Shown here: positions 20,039-29,543 of the stretch, piece by piece
Numbering within the stretch: position 1 is the stretch's first letter
How the letters are laid out: the number at the start of each line of letters is the position of its first letter
NCBI GenBank assembly: GCA_947243795.1
Contig: OX365929.1
Coordinates: forward strand, 1,054,001-1,118,000
Direction: 5' to 3'
DNA from: Saccharomyces uvarum
Lineage: Eukaryota; Ascomycota; Saccharomycetes; Saccharomycetales; Saccharomycetaceae
Length of the DNA: 64,000 nucleotides
Made by a program: the position numbers and the translations under genes
Notes under the pieces: model-generated
What the model was told of the DNA's origin: nothing
What the model saw: only the letters and a program-made list of their open reading frames with translations
Databases searched by the model: none

Positions 20039-21934
20039 ATGTCCAAATTTACCTGGAAGGACTTAATTCAGCTCGGTTCACCTAATAAAGCATATGAGTC
20101 TAGCTTAGCATGTATTGCCCACATAGATATGAATGCATTTTTCGCACAGGTTGAGCAGATAAGATGTGGCTTAAGCAGGGATGATCCGGTGGTTTGTGTT
20201 CAATGGAACTCCATCATTGCAGTCTCTTATGCAGCGAGAAAGTATGGTATATCGAGAATGGATACGATTCAGGAAGCTCTAAAAAAATGTGATAATCTTA
20301 TACCAATTCACACAGCCGTTTTCAAAATGGGTGAGGATTTCTGGCAGTATCATGATGGATGTGGATCTTGGGTCCAAGATCCGGCCAAGCAAATACATGT
20401 AGAAAATCACAAGGTGTCATTGGAACCTTACAGAAGAGAGAGCCGCAAAGCTTTAAAGATTTTTAAAAGCGTATGCGATTTGGTCGAAAGGGCAAGTATC
20501 GATGAAGTATTTCTCGATCTAGGTCGTCTTTGCTTTAATACACTAATATTCGATGAGGAATACGAATTACAGAATGATATGAAGCTCAAGGACATATTAA
20601 GTACCATTCGCGAGATATTCATAGGGGGCGATTATGATATAAATTCCAATTTACCTCCTATACCTGAAAGGATAAAGTCCTTAAAGTTTGAAGGGCACAT
20701 ATTCAATCCCGAGCACAGAAACCTCATCACTGATTGGGATGATGTGGTACTAGCTCTAGGATCTCAAATAACCAAAGGAATCAGAGATACCATAAAAGAT
20801 AGTCTAGGGTATACAACTTCATGTGGTGTGTCCAGTACTAAGAATGTTTGTAAATTAGCTTCCAATTACAAGAAACCTGATGCTCAAACAGTTGTGAAAA
20901 ATGACTGCCTGTCTGATTTTTTAGATTGCGGAAACTTTGAAATCACTTCATTTTGGACCTTAGGAGGCATTCTTGGCAAAGAACTAATGGATATTTTAAA
21001 TCTTCCGAACCGAAACAGTATCAAATACATCAAGGAGACCTGGCCTGACAACCCTGGCCAGCTTAAGAAGTTTTTAGATGAAAAAGTTAAAGAATCAGAT
21101 TTCGATCGTTCAGCAAGCAACGTCGACCCTCTCAAGACAGCAGATTTGGCAGAAAAATTATTCGAGTTAAGTAGGGGCAAATTCCATTTGCCCTTAAGTT
21201 CACGCCCTGTTGTGAAAAGTATGATGTCAAACAAAAATCTTAGAGGTAAATCGTGCAATTCAATAGTAGATTGTATTTCCTGGCTTGAGGTATTTTCTGC
21301 CGAACTTGCCTCCAGAATCCAGGATCTGGAACAGGAATATAACAAGATTGTAATACCAAGAACAGTATCTCTCTCTTTGAAAACAAAATCCAATGAAGTA
21401 TATCGAAAATCTGGTCCAATTACTTACAAGAGCATTAACTTTCAAAGTGCCGAGCTTCTAAAAGTTGGTGTCAAATTTGTCACCGAACTTGACGCTAAAG
21501 GCAAAAATACAAGATACTACCCTTTAACTAAATTGAGCATGACAGTTACCAATTTTGATATTTTGGATTTACAAAAAACTGTTGTAGATATGTTTGGCAA
21601 CCAGGCCAATACCTTCCAAAACTCCATAGACAAAGAACCCGAGAAGAAAGATTCTGGATCAAGAAATGTTGAAAGTGCCCCAAAATTCGAATGTTCGAAA
21701 TGTCAGATAAGTTTTGCAGACGAAAGGGCTTTTCAAGAGCATAGAGACTACCATCTAGCCTTGAAATTATCCGAAGGTCTGAATGGTGCTGAAGAAACAT
21801 CCACAAATTTATCTTTTGGAGAGAAGAGACTACTCTTTTCAAAAAAGAGATCAAGTCCACAAAACTCTAACACGCCTCGAAAGAAACAAACTTCATCCTC
21901 GAAAAATATTCTTTCGTTTTTCACAAAAAAATAG
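20039..21934 (+). CDS. RAD30: RAD30, DNA polymerase eta
   Basis: A 631-residue Y-family translesion polymerase (S. cerevisiae 632) that copies past UV cyclobutane dimers. Catalytic acidic residues are in place: Asp30 in HIDMNAFFAQVE and the Asp-Glu pair in SIDEVFLDL near residue 155. The palm, finger, thumb and little-finger regions are collinear with Rad30. The C-terminus has a UBZ zinc finger with Cys552, Cys555, His568 and His572, including Asp570, and ends with a PCNA-binding PIP box (KNILSFFTKK, 622-631). The start ATG at 20039 gives MSKFTWKDLIQLGSPNKAYE. The UBZ spacing is discussed under findings. Confidence 0.97.
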   Translation: MSKFTWKDLIQLGSPNKAYESSLACIAHIDMNAFFAQVEQIRCGLSRDDPVVCVQWNSIIAVSYAARKYGISRMDTIQEALKKCDNLIPIHTAVFKMGEDFWQYHDGCGSWVQDPAKQIHVENHKVSLEPYRRESRKALKIFKSVCDLVERASIDEVFLDLGRLCFNTLIFDEEYELQNDMKLKDILSTIREIFIGGDYDINSNLPPIPERIKSLKFEGHIFNPEHRNLITDWDDVVLALGSQITKGIRDTIKDSLGYTTSCGVSSTKNVCKLASNYKKPDAQTVVKNDCLSDFLDCGNFEITSFWTLGGILGKELMDILNLPNRNSIKYIKETWPDNPGQLKKFLDEKVKESDFDRSASNVDPLKTADLAEKLFELSRGKFHLPLSSRPVVKSMMSNKNLRGKSCNSIVDCISWLEVFSAELASRIQDLEQEYNKIVIPRTVSLSLKTKSNEVYRKSGPITYKSINFQSAELLKVGVKFVTELDAKGKNTRYYPLTKLSMTVTNFDILDLQKTVVDMFGNQANTFQNSIDKEPEKKDSGSRNVESAPKFECSKCQISFADERAFQEHRDYHLALKLSEGLNGAEETSTNLSFGEKRLLFSKKRSSPQNSNTPRKKQTSSSKNILSFFTKK

Positions 21935-22114
21935 TTCACATTATATTTATTCTATAGATTTCAATTCTTTGATCTTATTTTTCCGGATAACGTATATACA
22001 TCAAGTACATAAGACTAGAGTTGATTCTGGAATTTAACCAAGCCTTGAGCTGGAAGATCTATAAGTATAGGTTGGTTATAAATGATCTTAGATTAAGCTC
22101 TAATATTAGGATCT
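21935..22114. other. RAD30 3' flank before the LTR cluster
   Basis: About 180 bp of AT-rich sequence separate the RAD30 stop from the first recognisable LTR fossil. It probably holds the RAD30 poly(A) signal. No gene is seen. Confidence 0.35.
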
Positions 22115-22398
22115 GATATTCTATCACATCTCTAATAGTACAAAATATCTTAGCAATCCTGGCGATTTCAGGGGAGGAAATTGTTGCTGAAACCATTTAT
22201 CGACCCGGTTCACAGAATGTTACTCATCCTATATTTTTTTTCAAAGAGCTAATCTATACTGAAGAGTGGAAGCGTAAAATATGGGATCTAAACTAATTGT
22301 TCATGTATTTATACATTTTGGATACTTCATTTGACCGAGGTACATAGTCTTGAATATACTCGCTAGAGTGGCAATATCATTAATCTCTTATGTGTTGT
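22115..22398 (-). mobile_element. Decayed solo sigma LTR (Ty3/Gypsy family fossil)
   Basis: On the minus strand this region is collinear with the Ty3 sigma LTR from its promoter-proximal part to near the other end. The best block is around 22255-22330, where a GATCTAAACTAATTGTTCA string and flanking sequence match almost exactly. No internal Ty3 sequence remains, so it is a solo LTR. Divergence is high, pointing to an old insertion. The ends are approximate. Sigma elements normally insert just upstream of Pol III start sites; this one is about 800 bp from the tRNA, partly because later elements entered between. Confidence 0.7.
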
Positions 22399-23061
22399 TG
22401 TTGGAACAAGATTCAACTATCGTCCATCTATTACTTTTATACACCCTGTGTTAGAAGATGACATAAATTACAAGACCAGTGAAGCAGGATTCAAACTGTC
22501 ATCAAAATTAACGGAGGTTGAAACGCAAGGATTGATATTGTAATAGGATCAATGAATGATAACATATAAAACGATGATAATAATATCTATAGAATTGTGT
22601 AGAATTGCAGATTCCTTTTTGTGGATTCCTCAATCCATGAGGAGAATCTCTAGTATAATCTATATACGTAATATTATTGAGATGAGTGTGGATTTTGATG
22701 TAATTGTTGGGATTCCATTTTTTATAAGGCAATAATATTAGGTATGTAGATATACTAGAAGTTCTCCTCAGGGATTTAGGAATCCATAAAAGGGAATCTG
22801 CAATTCTACACAATTCTATAGATATTATTATCATCGTTTTATATGTTATCATTCATTGATCCTACTACATTATCAATCCTTGCGTTTCAGCTTCCACTAA
22901 TTTCGATGACTATTTCTCATCATTTGCGTCATCTTCTAACACCGTATATGATAATATACTAGTAACGTAAATATTAGTTAGTAGATGATAGTTGATTTAT
23001 ATTACAACAATTATAACATTAATTAGAACATTGAATAAAACCGGAATCTCAAAATTCATCA
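22399..23061 (+). mobile_element. Old solo delta LTR (Ty1/Ty2 family fossil), interrupted
   Basis: A delta LTR in plus orientation starts at TGTTGGAAC (22399) and runs to 22677. It resumes after a younger LTR at about 23010 and fades near 23061. The middle block (GAAACGCAAGGATTGAT and following) is clearly delta. It is more diverged than the LTR inserted in it, so it is older. No Ty coding sequence remains. The far end is approximate. Confidence 0.75.
22678..23009 (-). mobile_element. Younger solo delta LTR (Ty1/Ty2 family fossil) with ATTAT target duplication
   Basis: A well-preserved 332-bp solo delta in minus orientation, from TGAGATGAG at 22678 to ATTACAACA ending at 23009. It has terminal TG...CA ends and is flanked by a perfect 5-bp direct repeat ATTAT (22673-22677 and 23010-23014). 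Five bases is the expected Ty1 target duplication. It sits inside the older plus-strand delta. Good preservation suggests a comparatively recent insertion followed by LTR-LTR recombination. Confidence 0.88.
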
Positions 23062-23187
23062 ACTAAATATACAGGCCAATAAAACCACCTATTCTAACAT
23101 GATCTATTCAGACATGTTTCTGCTAAGGGTCTTCTATAATTGAGGTATATGTTATACTAATCATGTTAAATGAATCATGAAATCGAG

Positions 23188-23269
23188 GCAACTTGGCCGA
23201 GTGGTTAAGGCGAAAGATTAGAAATCTTTTGGGCTCTGCCCGCGCAGGTTCAAATCCTGCAGTTGTCGT
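23188..23269 (+). tRNA. tRNA-Ser (anticodon AGA)
   Basis: An 82-nt tRNA with acceptor stem GGCAACT (23188-23194) pairing with AGTTGTC (23262-23268) and G as discriminator base. The A box lies at TGGCCGAGTGG, and the anticodon arm AAAGA-TTAGAAA-TCTTT has anticodon AGA at 23221-23223. A long variable arm typical of type II serine tRNAs follows, then the B box GGTTCAAATCC. There is no intron. AGA (read as IGA) decodes UCU and UCC. The encoded CCA is absent, as usual in eukaryotes. A T tract downstream (about 23293-23302) can end Pol III transcription. The gene is surrounded by Ty LTR fossils, as expected of a Pol III target. Confidence 0.95.
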
Positions 23270-23404
23270 TATTTTTGGACTGTATGCCGTTTATTTTTTT
23301 TTTGTAAGGGAGCAGCCAGTCACACTAAGGTCAACTTCCCAAGTATCCGTACTAAACAAGAACTACAGTAAGATTGTCTGAGCATCCTCTTCTATTTACC
23401 TGTC

Positions 23405-23760
23405 AAACTGGATAATAAATTCGGGGATTCCGCTTTTGTTAACGTGATAATATTATGTATGAGGATCATACTTGAGGTTCTCTTCATGGATTCAGGAATA
23501 TACTAAGGAAATTAGCAGTTTTGAATAATATCATAAATGGTTTTGTCCCGTTCTTTATGTTATCGTTCATTTACCTATTACGGTATCAATCCTTGCGCTT
23601 CAGCTTCCGTTAATTTTGATGACAGCTTGAATCTTTTTTTACTGGCCTCTTGATGTATGTCATCTCTTAACACCGTATATAATAATATCCTAGTAACTAT
23701 AATCTTTCTAATCTGTTACACTAGCAATGCATAGACGACAGTTGACACTTGTTCCAAAGT
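23405..23760 (-). mobile_element. Decayed solo delta LTR downstream of the tRNA (Ty1/Ty2 family fossil)
   Basis: In minus orientation this region matches delta along most of its length, with blocks recognisable around 23440-23480 and 23590-23700 (for example TCAATCCTTGCG and AACACCGTATAT). It is clearly more diverged than the 22678-23009 copy. No internal Ty sequence is present. The ends are approximate and no target duplication could be made out. Confidence 0.72.
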
Positions 23761-24215
23761 CTTCATTCTTATTACTTAGATAGTTTTCTTCTATTAATAG
23801 TGATTTGCTCTTTCCAACAACGCGGTAGAGCTATTTTCGCTTGCTGACTGACCCGTTTACTTGTAGAAAATTTTTTAGCTAATCCAGAAAGATAAAGAAT
23901 AGCACATTAATAGGAACTCTTCAAAAGGCAACCATTCTACCAATTCAAAAGCAGTGTCCCATCACAGGCACTCGATACTTATCCCGTTCGCTGACAAAAC
24001 TCTCCGTAAAATTCCCTTCATTGCCAGTAAGAGGAAGACTACAATTTTCGAGTTCTGTTTTTTGTTTGTAAACATTTACCCCACAACATAAACTCAAGTA
24101 TCATTCACTCCCACTTGATAACCTGAATTGAACTTTCCACATCAACCTACCAAAAGACATACGCACACTTTTCCTTCATTGAAATAAGTTAGCAAAAATC
24201 AGAGAATGTATAAAG
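23761..24215. other. HKR1 promoter region
   Basis: About 455 bp between the last LTR fossil and the HKR1 ATG. The sequence is A/T-rich with a C- and A-rich leader. I recognise no firm factor site. The proximity of an LTR to the HKR1 promoter could influence its expression (inference). Confidence 0.35.
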
Positions 24216-27200
24216 ATGGTCTCACTAAATATAAAAAAAGTTCTGCTCCTCATATCATTAATGAATGCAATTGCGGCTTATAGCAACGATACTTCCTATT
24301 CATATTTATACAATAGTGGAATAGATAGTACGCCTTCATATTCAATAAGTGCGATGCACGCTACTGAATCTAGCAACAATGTAAATGGAGAAACATCGAG
24401 CCCTGAAACCACCACATTGGCTGGCCAATATAGTGAAAGTGGAAGGATATCATCGAATGGAGGGCAAAGTTCTACCACGTCTCAACAGTATACTGCTGCT
24501 GCCGTGACAGTACGAAATTCTGACTTTATGTCAAAATCAACGACACTAGCGACACCTAGTAGTAGTAGTGTTCCCACATCAATTCACGCTACCAATGAAG
24601 TATCATCACTTTCACAAATTTACAGTTACGATACAATGTCTCTTTCAAAATCAGAACTTTCTGAATTGTCGAGTAGTTTATCCACATCAGATAGCACAAC
24701 AGTACCGAGAGGGACAAATCCAATAATAACGACGACCTTTTCATCTTCCAAAGGCGAAATAACACCAACCCAAACTTCTGGTGCCAGCCGCACAGCTAGT
24801 CTTACGCAAGTGGTGCCCGGGTCCTCACAAGTTTCTCGTATGACCTTAACGACAACAGCCCATGTTTCAAGCGGTGAAACAACACAAACTCAATTCTTTA
24901 GTACAATATCGTCTATGATTTCAACTGAAGAGTACACTGTAAACGACTTCTCCGAATACTATGACTCGGGTTTCACCAACTACCCTGACGAGGAATTGAT
25001 TGTGGAATACTCATCTAGCTCATCCACTACAATCGTTTTATCTTCCAAAGGCGAATCCACATCAACCAAAACTTCTGACGCCAGTCACGCAGCCAGTCTT
25101 TCACAAGTAGTGCTCGGAGCCTCACAGATTTCTCATATAACTTCAACCATAACGACGTACAGTGCAAGCACAACGCAAACTCAGCCTTCCAACTCAATTT
25201 CATCCATAAGACCAAGTCAAGCGTCAAGTACGACTGAATGGGAGACCTCCGAAGATGACGGCTCAGTTTTTACCAAATACCCTAACCAGGAATTGATTGT
25301 AGATTATATATCTAGCTCGTCTCTTACGAGAGCTGTATCATCTTCAATGATAAGTCAAAGTACACCCACTGAATCTAATTCAATCACAATATCTTCGAAC
25401 TTGGGTCAAAACCCCATAATTACCAGTATACCTTACGGTAAAACTTCAACTTCGAGCACGATTCCTTCTGCTTCTACCTACACATCCTCTCCAGCTGCAG
25501 CAGTTGCTTCTTCTGCTTCTGCTTACACATCCTCTCCAGCTGCAGCAATTGCTTCTTCTGCTTCTGCTTACACATCCTCTCCAGCTGGAGCAGTTGCTTC
25601 TTCTGCTTCTGCTTACACACCCTCTCCAGCTGCAGCAGTTGCTTCTTCTGCTTCTGCTTACACACCCTCTCCAGCTGCAGCAGTTGCTTCTTCTGCTTCT
25701 GCTTACACACCCTCTCCAGCTGCAGCAGTTGCTTCTTCTGCTTCTGCTTACACACCCTCTCCAGCTGCAGCAGTTGCTTCTTCTGCTTCTGCTTACACAC
25801 CCTCTCCAGCTGCAGCAGTTGCTTCTTCTGCTTCTGCTTACACACCCTCTCCAGCTGCAGCAGTTGCTTCTTCTGCTTCTGCTTACACACCCTCTCCAGC
25901 TGCAGCAATTGCTTCTACCTACACATCCTCTCCAGCTGCAGCAATTGCTTCTTCTGCTTCTGCTTACACATCCTCTCCAGCTGCAGCAGTTGCTTCTTCT
26001 GCTTCTGCTTACACATCCTCTCCAGCTGGAGCAGTTGCTCCTTCTGCTTCTGCTTACACATCCTCTCCAGCTGCAGCAATTGCTTCTACCTACACATCCT
26101 CTCCAGCTGCAGCAGTTGCTTCTTCTGCTTCTGCTTACACATCCTCTCCAGCTGCAGCAGTTGCTTCTTCTGCTTCTGCTTACACATCCTCTCCAGCTGC
26201 AGCAGTTGCTTCTTCTGCTTCTGCTTACACATCCTCTCCAGCTGCAGCAATTGCTTCTTCTGCTTCTGCTTACACATCCTCTCCAGCTGCAGCAATTGCT
26301 TCTTCTGCTTCTGCTTACACATCCTCTCCAGCTGCAGCAATTGCTTCTTCTGCTTCTGCTTACACATCCTCTCCAGCTGCAGCAATTGCTTCTTCTGCTT
26401 CTGCTTACACATCCTCTCCAGCTGCAGCAGTTGCTTCTTCTGCTTCTGCTTACACATCCTCTCCAGCTGCAGCAGTTGCTTCTTCTACTTCTGCTTACAC
26501 ATCCTCTCCAGCTACAGCAGTTGCTTCTTCTGCTTCTGCTTACACATCCTCTCCAGCTGCAGCAGTTGCTCCTTCTGCTTCTGCTTACACATCCTCTCCA
26601 GCTGCAGTTGCTCCTTCCTACACATCCTCTTCATTTACCTATGCTCCGGCTGCATCAACTCAAACAATTTCTCCCTCTTCATCTGCCACTACTTATGCTC
26701 CTGGATTGTCATCAGTACGGTCTTTGTCAACATCAGCGACTGTTACGCCAGTAATTTCAATTCATACAATGTCATCTGAGATTACGGCTTCATCCCAACA
26801 AGTTTCTGCCACACCATATAAGACAATGCTTCAGTCCAGACCTATAAGCCCAATTCCAAGTGACGCTACGTTTTCAAGCACAGTTTCTATTATCAGTATG
26901 GGCTCTTTTGCGTCAAATCGGGTTGAAACTTCTCCGCTAAGTTCACCTACTCAATTCAGCTCAACTTACGTGACCGAGCCGCCTAAAAGTAGTACACCTC
27001 TGGTGCAGCTCTCTAGTGGCACAGAAGCGTCATATATGATGACTAGTCAGAATATTGCGATCAGTAGTAAATCCACAACAACCAGACAACCAAATCTCCC
27101 ATATGTTTCATCCACGAAAACATCAGATAATGAATTTTTTTCGACAACGCTTCAAACCAGCTCTACAGGTTCAACTAAAATACATATATATACTTCTTCT

Positions 27201-29543
27201 ATCTCAGCATCCCGTCATTCGATACCTCAAATAGCGGCAAGCGACGTTTCTGGCTCGTCAAAAGATCCAGGTTCCCATACCACGTCATTATATTACTCAG
27301 CCTCCTCAATATCTTCGAAAAATTATTCGAAAGAGACAAGTATTGTCACCAAATCATCTTCAGACACACAAGAAAGGCTCACGGGATCAGCAAGATCATA
27401 TCAATCCAATAGCCAGCCCAGCATATCCAAAGTAAAGACCACTGTAAATACCCAAAATCATGTTCTAACAACCGCTTCTTCATCCACCTTATCAAAATCA
27501 GCGAACTCGAAAGCTGGTTCAATAAGTTCATCAAACAAGTTGTCAAAAACCATAACTAACAGTCAGGAAAAACTTAGTTTGACTACAAGAAAAACTTCAC
27601 ACGACAGCTCGCTCAAAACTGGCGAATCAAACTTTGGTGTATCCACGAAGCTCTCAACAAACACTATTAGTATAGTCACACAAACTCAGGCGATCACTGA
27701 TTCAAAATCTGTAACTGCTATTCCATCTACATACGCCACGGGTCCATACACAACTTCAAATGGCTATGCATGGTTACCCACCGCTATTATTGTGGAACCA
27801 TCTAAATCAGACACATCTACAACATCATTTAATCCATCAATCACAGCATCACTTCCCAATGTAATTGAACCTGCTATTGCCGTGTCTGAGCCCGCTAATC
27901 ATACTTTGGTAACTATCGGATTCACGGCTGGTTTGAATTATGCATTCCTGGTACGAAATCCGTTATCTTCAGCCCAAATTTTTAACTTTTTACCATCAGT
28001 TTTGAAGTATCCCTTCTCAGATACCACTTCACAACCAGAGGAGAGCAGTGCGTATGAAATGGGATCGTCTAGTTTCGTTCTTTCATATCAGTCAGGAAGC
28101 AGCACCACTACACTTTCCACTGAACCTATATCATCAATATCCATCGTCAAAAAAAAAAAGAAAGGCGGAAAGAATAGTGTTATATCAACAGCAAATTTAA
28201 ACTTACCGTCAATTGGAAATTCTTCGATAGTGGTGAAACAAATCGTACCCATGATAGATTCCTCCAGAGCATATGTTATAGCAGTGGCAGAAGTATATTT
28301 TCCAATAGAAGCTATATCATTTCTTCAGGAGTTAATCCTTGACACCAACTCAACTCTATACAATAATCCTCAAAACTCGCTACAAACTTTAGCTGGCCTA
28401 ATCGATAGTAGTATTCCCTTAGGAGGTTTATACGGATCCAACGATGGGTGCTCTATATGTGATTCATCTTCTTCGAGTGTTTCAGAATCTTCAAATAAAA
28501 ACTCAACAGAGAATGATGGAACTAATAAGTACGGTGCTTTAGATGATTTTACGAACTCATTAACCGATCATATGCCTTGGAAAATTACGAAAAGATTCAT
28601 CATATATCTAACTTGTTTGACAGCTGGAGTACTCTTGTGGTTACTACTTGCGTTGTTTGCCTTCCGTCACAGGAACGTATTATTAGGAAGACGTCCGAGA
28701 AATTGTATTGAAAAAACTCCCAATAATGAAAGAGAACTTGAAGGTATTGGAGTTAGCACCTCCCGTTCATCATCAGACAACCATAATTATAACGAAAAGA
28801 AGCCAAAGACTGAAAGCGAAAGCTTCCACTCGGTGGAAGACGATCAATATATCCCTACTGGAGAAAACACGGTTTTTAGTGCTACCCACGGATTGCATTA
28901 CATTGTAGATGAAGACGGTGACTTATTTTATAGAAAATCGATGCCCAATGATTTTGACGAGATAAATGAAAATGAAGACTCCGGTATAGATAGCATTCTA
29001 AGAGAATGCGTGTATGACAAACATCAAGAAACAACAGAGGTTTATTTAAACGACGAAGAATCGATATCAAGCAATCTAGACGTTGATGAAAATGGTAATA
29101 TTAGGTTATACGACAGTTATTCCGAAGATGACGAACCAAACTGTCCCCATTTACAAGACGAAGTTATAGAAGACTACAATAACAGCCATGTGTACAAAAT
29201 GCAACATCAAGGATTCGAAATCGGTTCATATACTACAGAGGATGATCCAGACACCGAAAACTTGATTACAAACGAGTTCTCCTCAGGTAGTCAAACATGC
29301 TTGCCAAGCACCGCCTACACTACTCCGCTTGATACAAACTCAATCAAATTACACATTTTAGGTCATGCGGGGTCTTCATTGCAGAAACCAGATCAGGCAT
29401 TTCTTTCTAACCATGAAGAGCTTGAAATAGAGGACATTGACGACAATGGTAGTGTCTCAGACATACAAGTCGAGGAGTTAGATGCTTTAGATGAGGAGCT
29501 TTACAAGAGAATGTCGAAGATTGTAAAACAACAGAACAACTGA
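24216..29543 (+). CDS. HKR1: HKR1, mucin-like osmosensor of the HOG pathway
   Basis: A 1775-residue single-pass membrane protein (S. cerevisiae about 1800). It has a signal peptide (MVSLNIKKVLLLISLMNAIAA), a very long Ser/Thr-rich extracellular region, and a tandem array of 15-residue units between about residues 417 and 800. The Hkr1-Msb2 homology region follows, with a transmembrane helix near 1462-1485 (YLTCLTAGVLLWLLLALFAF) and an acidic cytoplasmic tail. Hkr1 feeds the Sho1 branch of the HOG osmotic pathway and was first linked to killer-toxin resistance and beta-glucan synthesis. The repeat unit differs from that recalled for S. cerevisiae. A run of 11 A at about 28149-28159 codes a Lys stretch. 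No break is seen. Confidence 0.94.
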   Translation: MVSLNIKKVLLLISLMNAIAAYSNDTSYSYLYNSGIDSTPSYSISAMHATESSNNVNGETSSPETTTLAGQYSESGRISSNGGQSSTTSQQYTAAAVTVRNSDFMSKSTTLATPSSSSVPTSIHATNEVSSLSQIYSYDTMSLSKSELSELSSSLSTSDSTTVPRGTNPIITTTFSSSKGEITPTQTSGASRTASLTQVVPGSSQVSRMTLTTTAHVSSGETTQTQFFSTISSMISTEEYTVNDFSEYYDSGFTNYPDEELIVEYSSSSSTTIVLSSKGESTSTKTSDASHAASLSQVVLGASQISHITSTITTYSASTTQTQPSNSISSIRPSQASSTTEWETSEDDGSVFTKYPNQELIVDYISSSSLTRAVSSSMISQSTPTESNSITISSNLGQNPIITSIPYGKTSTSSTIPSASTYTSSPAAAVASSASAYTSSPAAAIASSASAYTSSPAGAVASSASAYTPSPAAAVASSASAYTPSPAAAVASSASAYTPSPAAAVASSASAYTPSPAAAVASSASAYTPSPAAAVASSASAYTPSPAAAVASSASAYTPSPAAAIASTYTSSPAAAIASSASAYTSSPAAAVASSASAYTSSPAGAVAPSASAYTSSPAAAIASTYTSSPAAAVASSASAYTSSPAAAVASSASAYTSSPAAAVASSASAYTSSPAAAIASSASAYTSSPAAAIASSASAYTSSPAAAIASSASAYTSSPAAAIASSASAYTSSPAAAVASSASAYTSSPAAAVASSTSAYTSSPATAVASSASAYTSSPAAAVAPSASAYTSSPAAVAPSYTSSSFTYAPAASTQTISPSSSATTYAPGLSSVRSLSTSATVTPVISIHTMSSEITASSQQVSATPYKTMLQSRPISPIPSDATFSSTVSIISMGSFASNRVETSPLSSPTQFSSTYVTEPPKSSTPLVQLSSGTEASYMMTSQNIAISSKSTTTRQPNLPYVSSTKTSDNEFFSTTLQTSSTGSTKIHIYTSSISASRHSIPQIAASDVSGSSKDPGSHTTSLYYSASSISSKNYSKETSIVTKSSSDTQERLTGSARSYQSNSQPSISKVKTTVNTQNHVLTTASSSTLSKSANSKAGSISSSNKLSKTITNSQEKLSLTTRKTSHDSSLKTGESNFGVSTKLSTNTISIVTQTQAITDSKSVTAIPSTYATGPYTTSNGYAWLPTAIIVEPSKSDTSTTSFNPSITASLPNVIEPAIAVSEPANHTLVTIGFTAGLNYAFLVRNPLSSAQIFNFLPSVLKYPFSDTTSQPEESSAYEMGSSSFVLSYQSGSSTTTLSTEPISSISIVKKKKKGGKNSVISTANLNLPSIGNSSIVVKQIVPMIDSSRAYVIAVAEVYFPIEAISFLQELILDTNSTLYNNPQNSLQTLAGLIDSSIPLGGLYGSNDGCSICDSSSSSVSESSNKNSTENDGTNKYGALDDFTNSLTDHMPWKITKRFIIYLTCLTAGVLLWLLLALFAFRHRNVLLGRRPRNCIEKTPNNERELEGIGVSTSRSSSDNHNYNEKKPKTESESFHSVEDDQYIPTGENTVFSATHGLHYIVDEDGDLFYRKSMPNDFDEINENEDSGIDSILRECVYDKHQETTEVYLNDEESISSNLDVDENGNIRLYDSYSEDDEPNCPHLQDEVIEDYNNSHVYKMQHQGFEIGSYTTEDDPDTENLITNEFSSGSQTCLPSTAYTTPLDTNSIKLHILGHAGSSLQKPDQAFLSNHEELEIEDIDDNGSVSDIQVEELDALDEELYKRMSKIVKQQNN
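25466..26620 (+). repeat. HKR1 45-bp coding tandem repeat array, about 27 units
   Basis: The unit codes ASSASAYTSSPAAAV or close variants. A central block of seven units (about 25614-25900) has TPSP in place of TSSP. Two units are shortened to a form with ASTYTSSPAAA, and the last units are irregular. Ile/Val alternate at the AAAI/AAAV position. Many units are identical at the DNA level, which points to recent unequal exchange or gene conversion. Every frame and the reverse strand stay open, so long shadow frames appear. Confidence 0.95.

Noticed and set aside
22508-22852. 114-codon minus-strand frame between RAD30 and the tRNA
   Set aside because: It spans the junction of two opposite delta LTR fossils and is chance reading of LTR sequence.
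25466-26620. Regular repeats recalling a CRISPR array
   Set aside because: Units are directly adjacent coding repeats without unique spacers, in a eukaryotic gene.
25504-26754. Long Leu/Gln-rich open frame in the second plus-strand phase over the HKR1 repeats
   Set aside because: The 45-bp unit lacks stops in several phases, so the frame is a by-product of the array. The same holds for minus-strand frames at 25474-25908 and 26086-26457.
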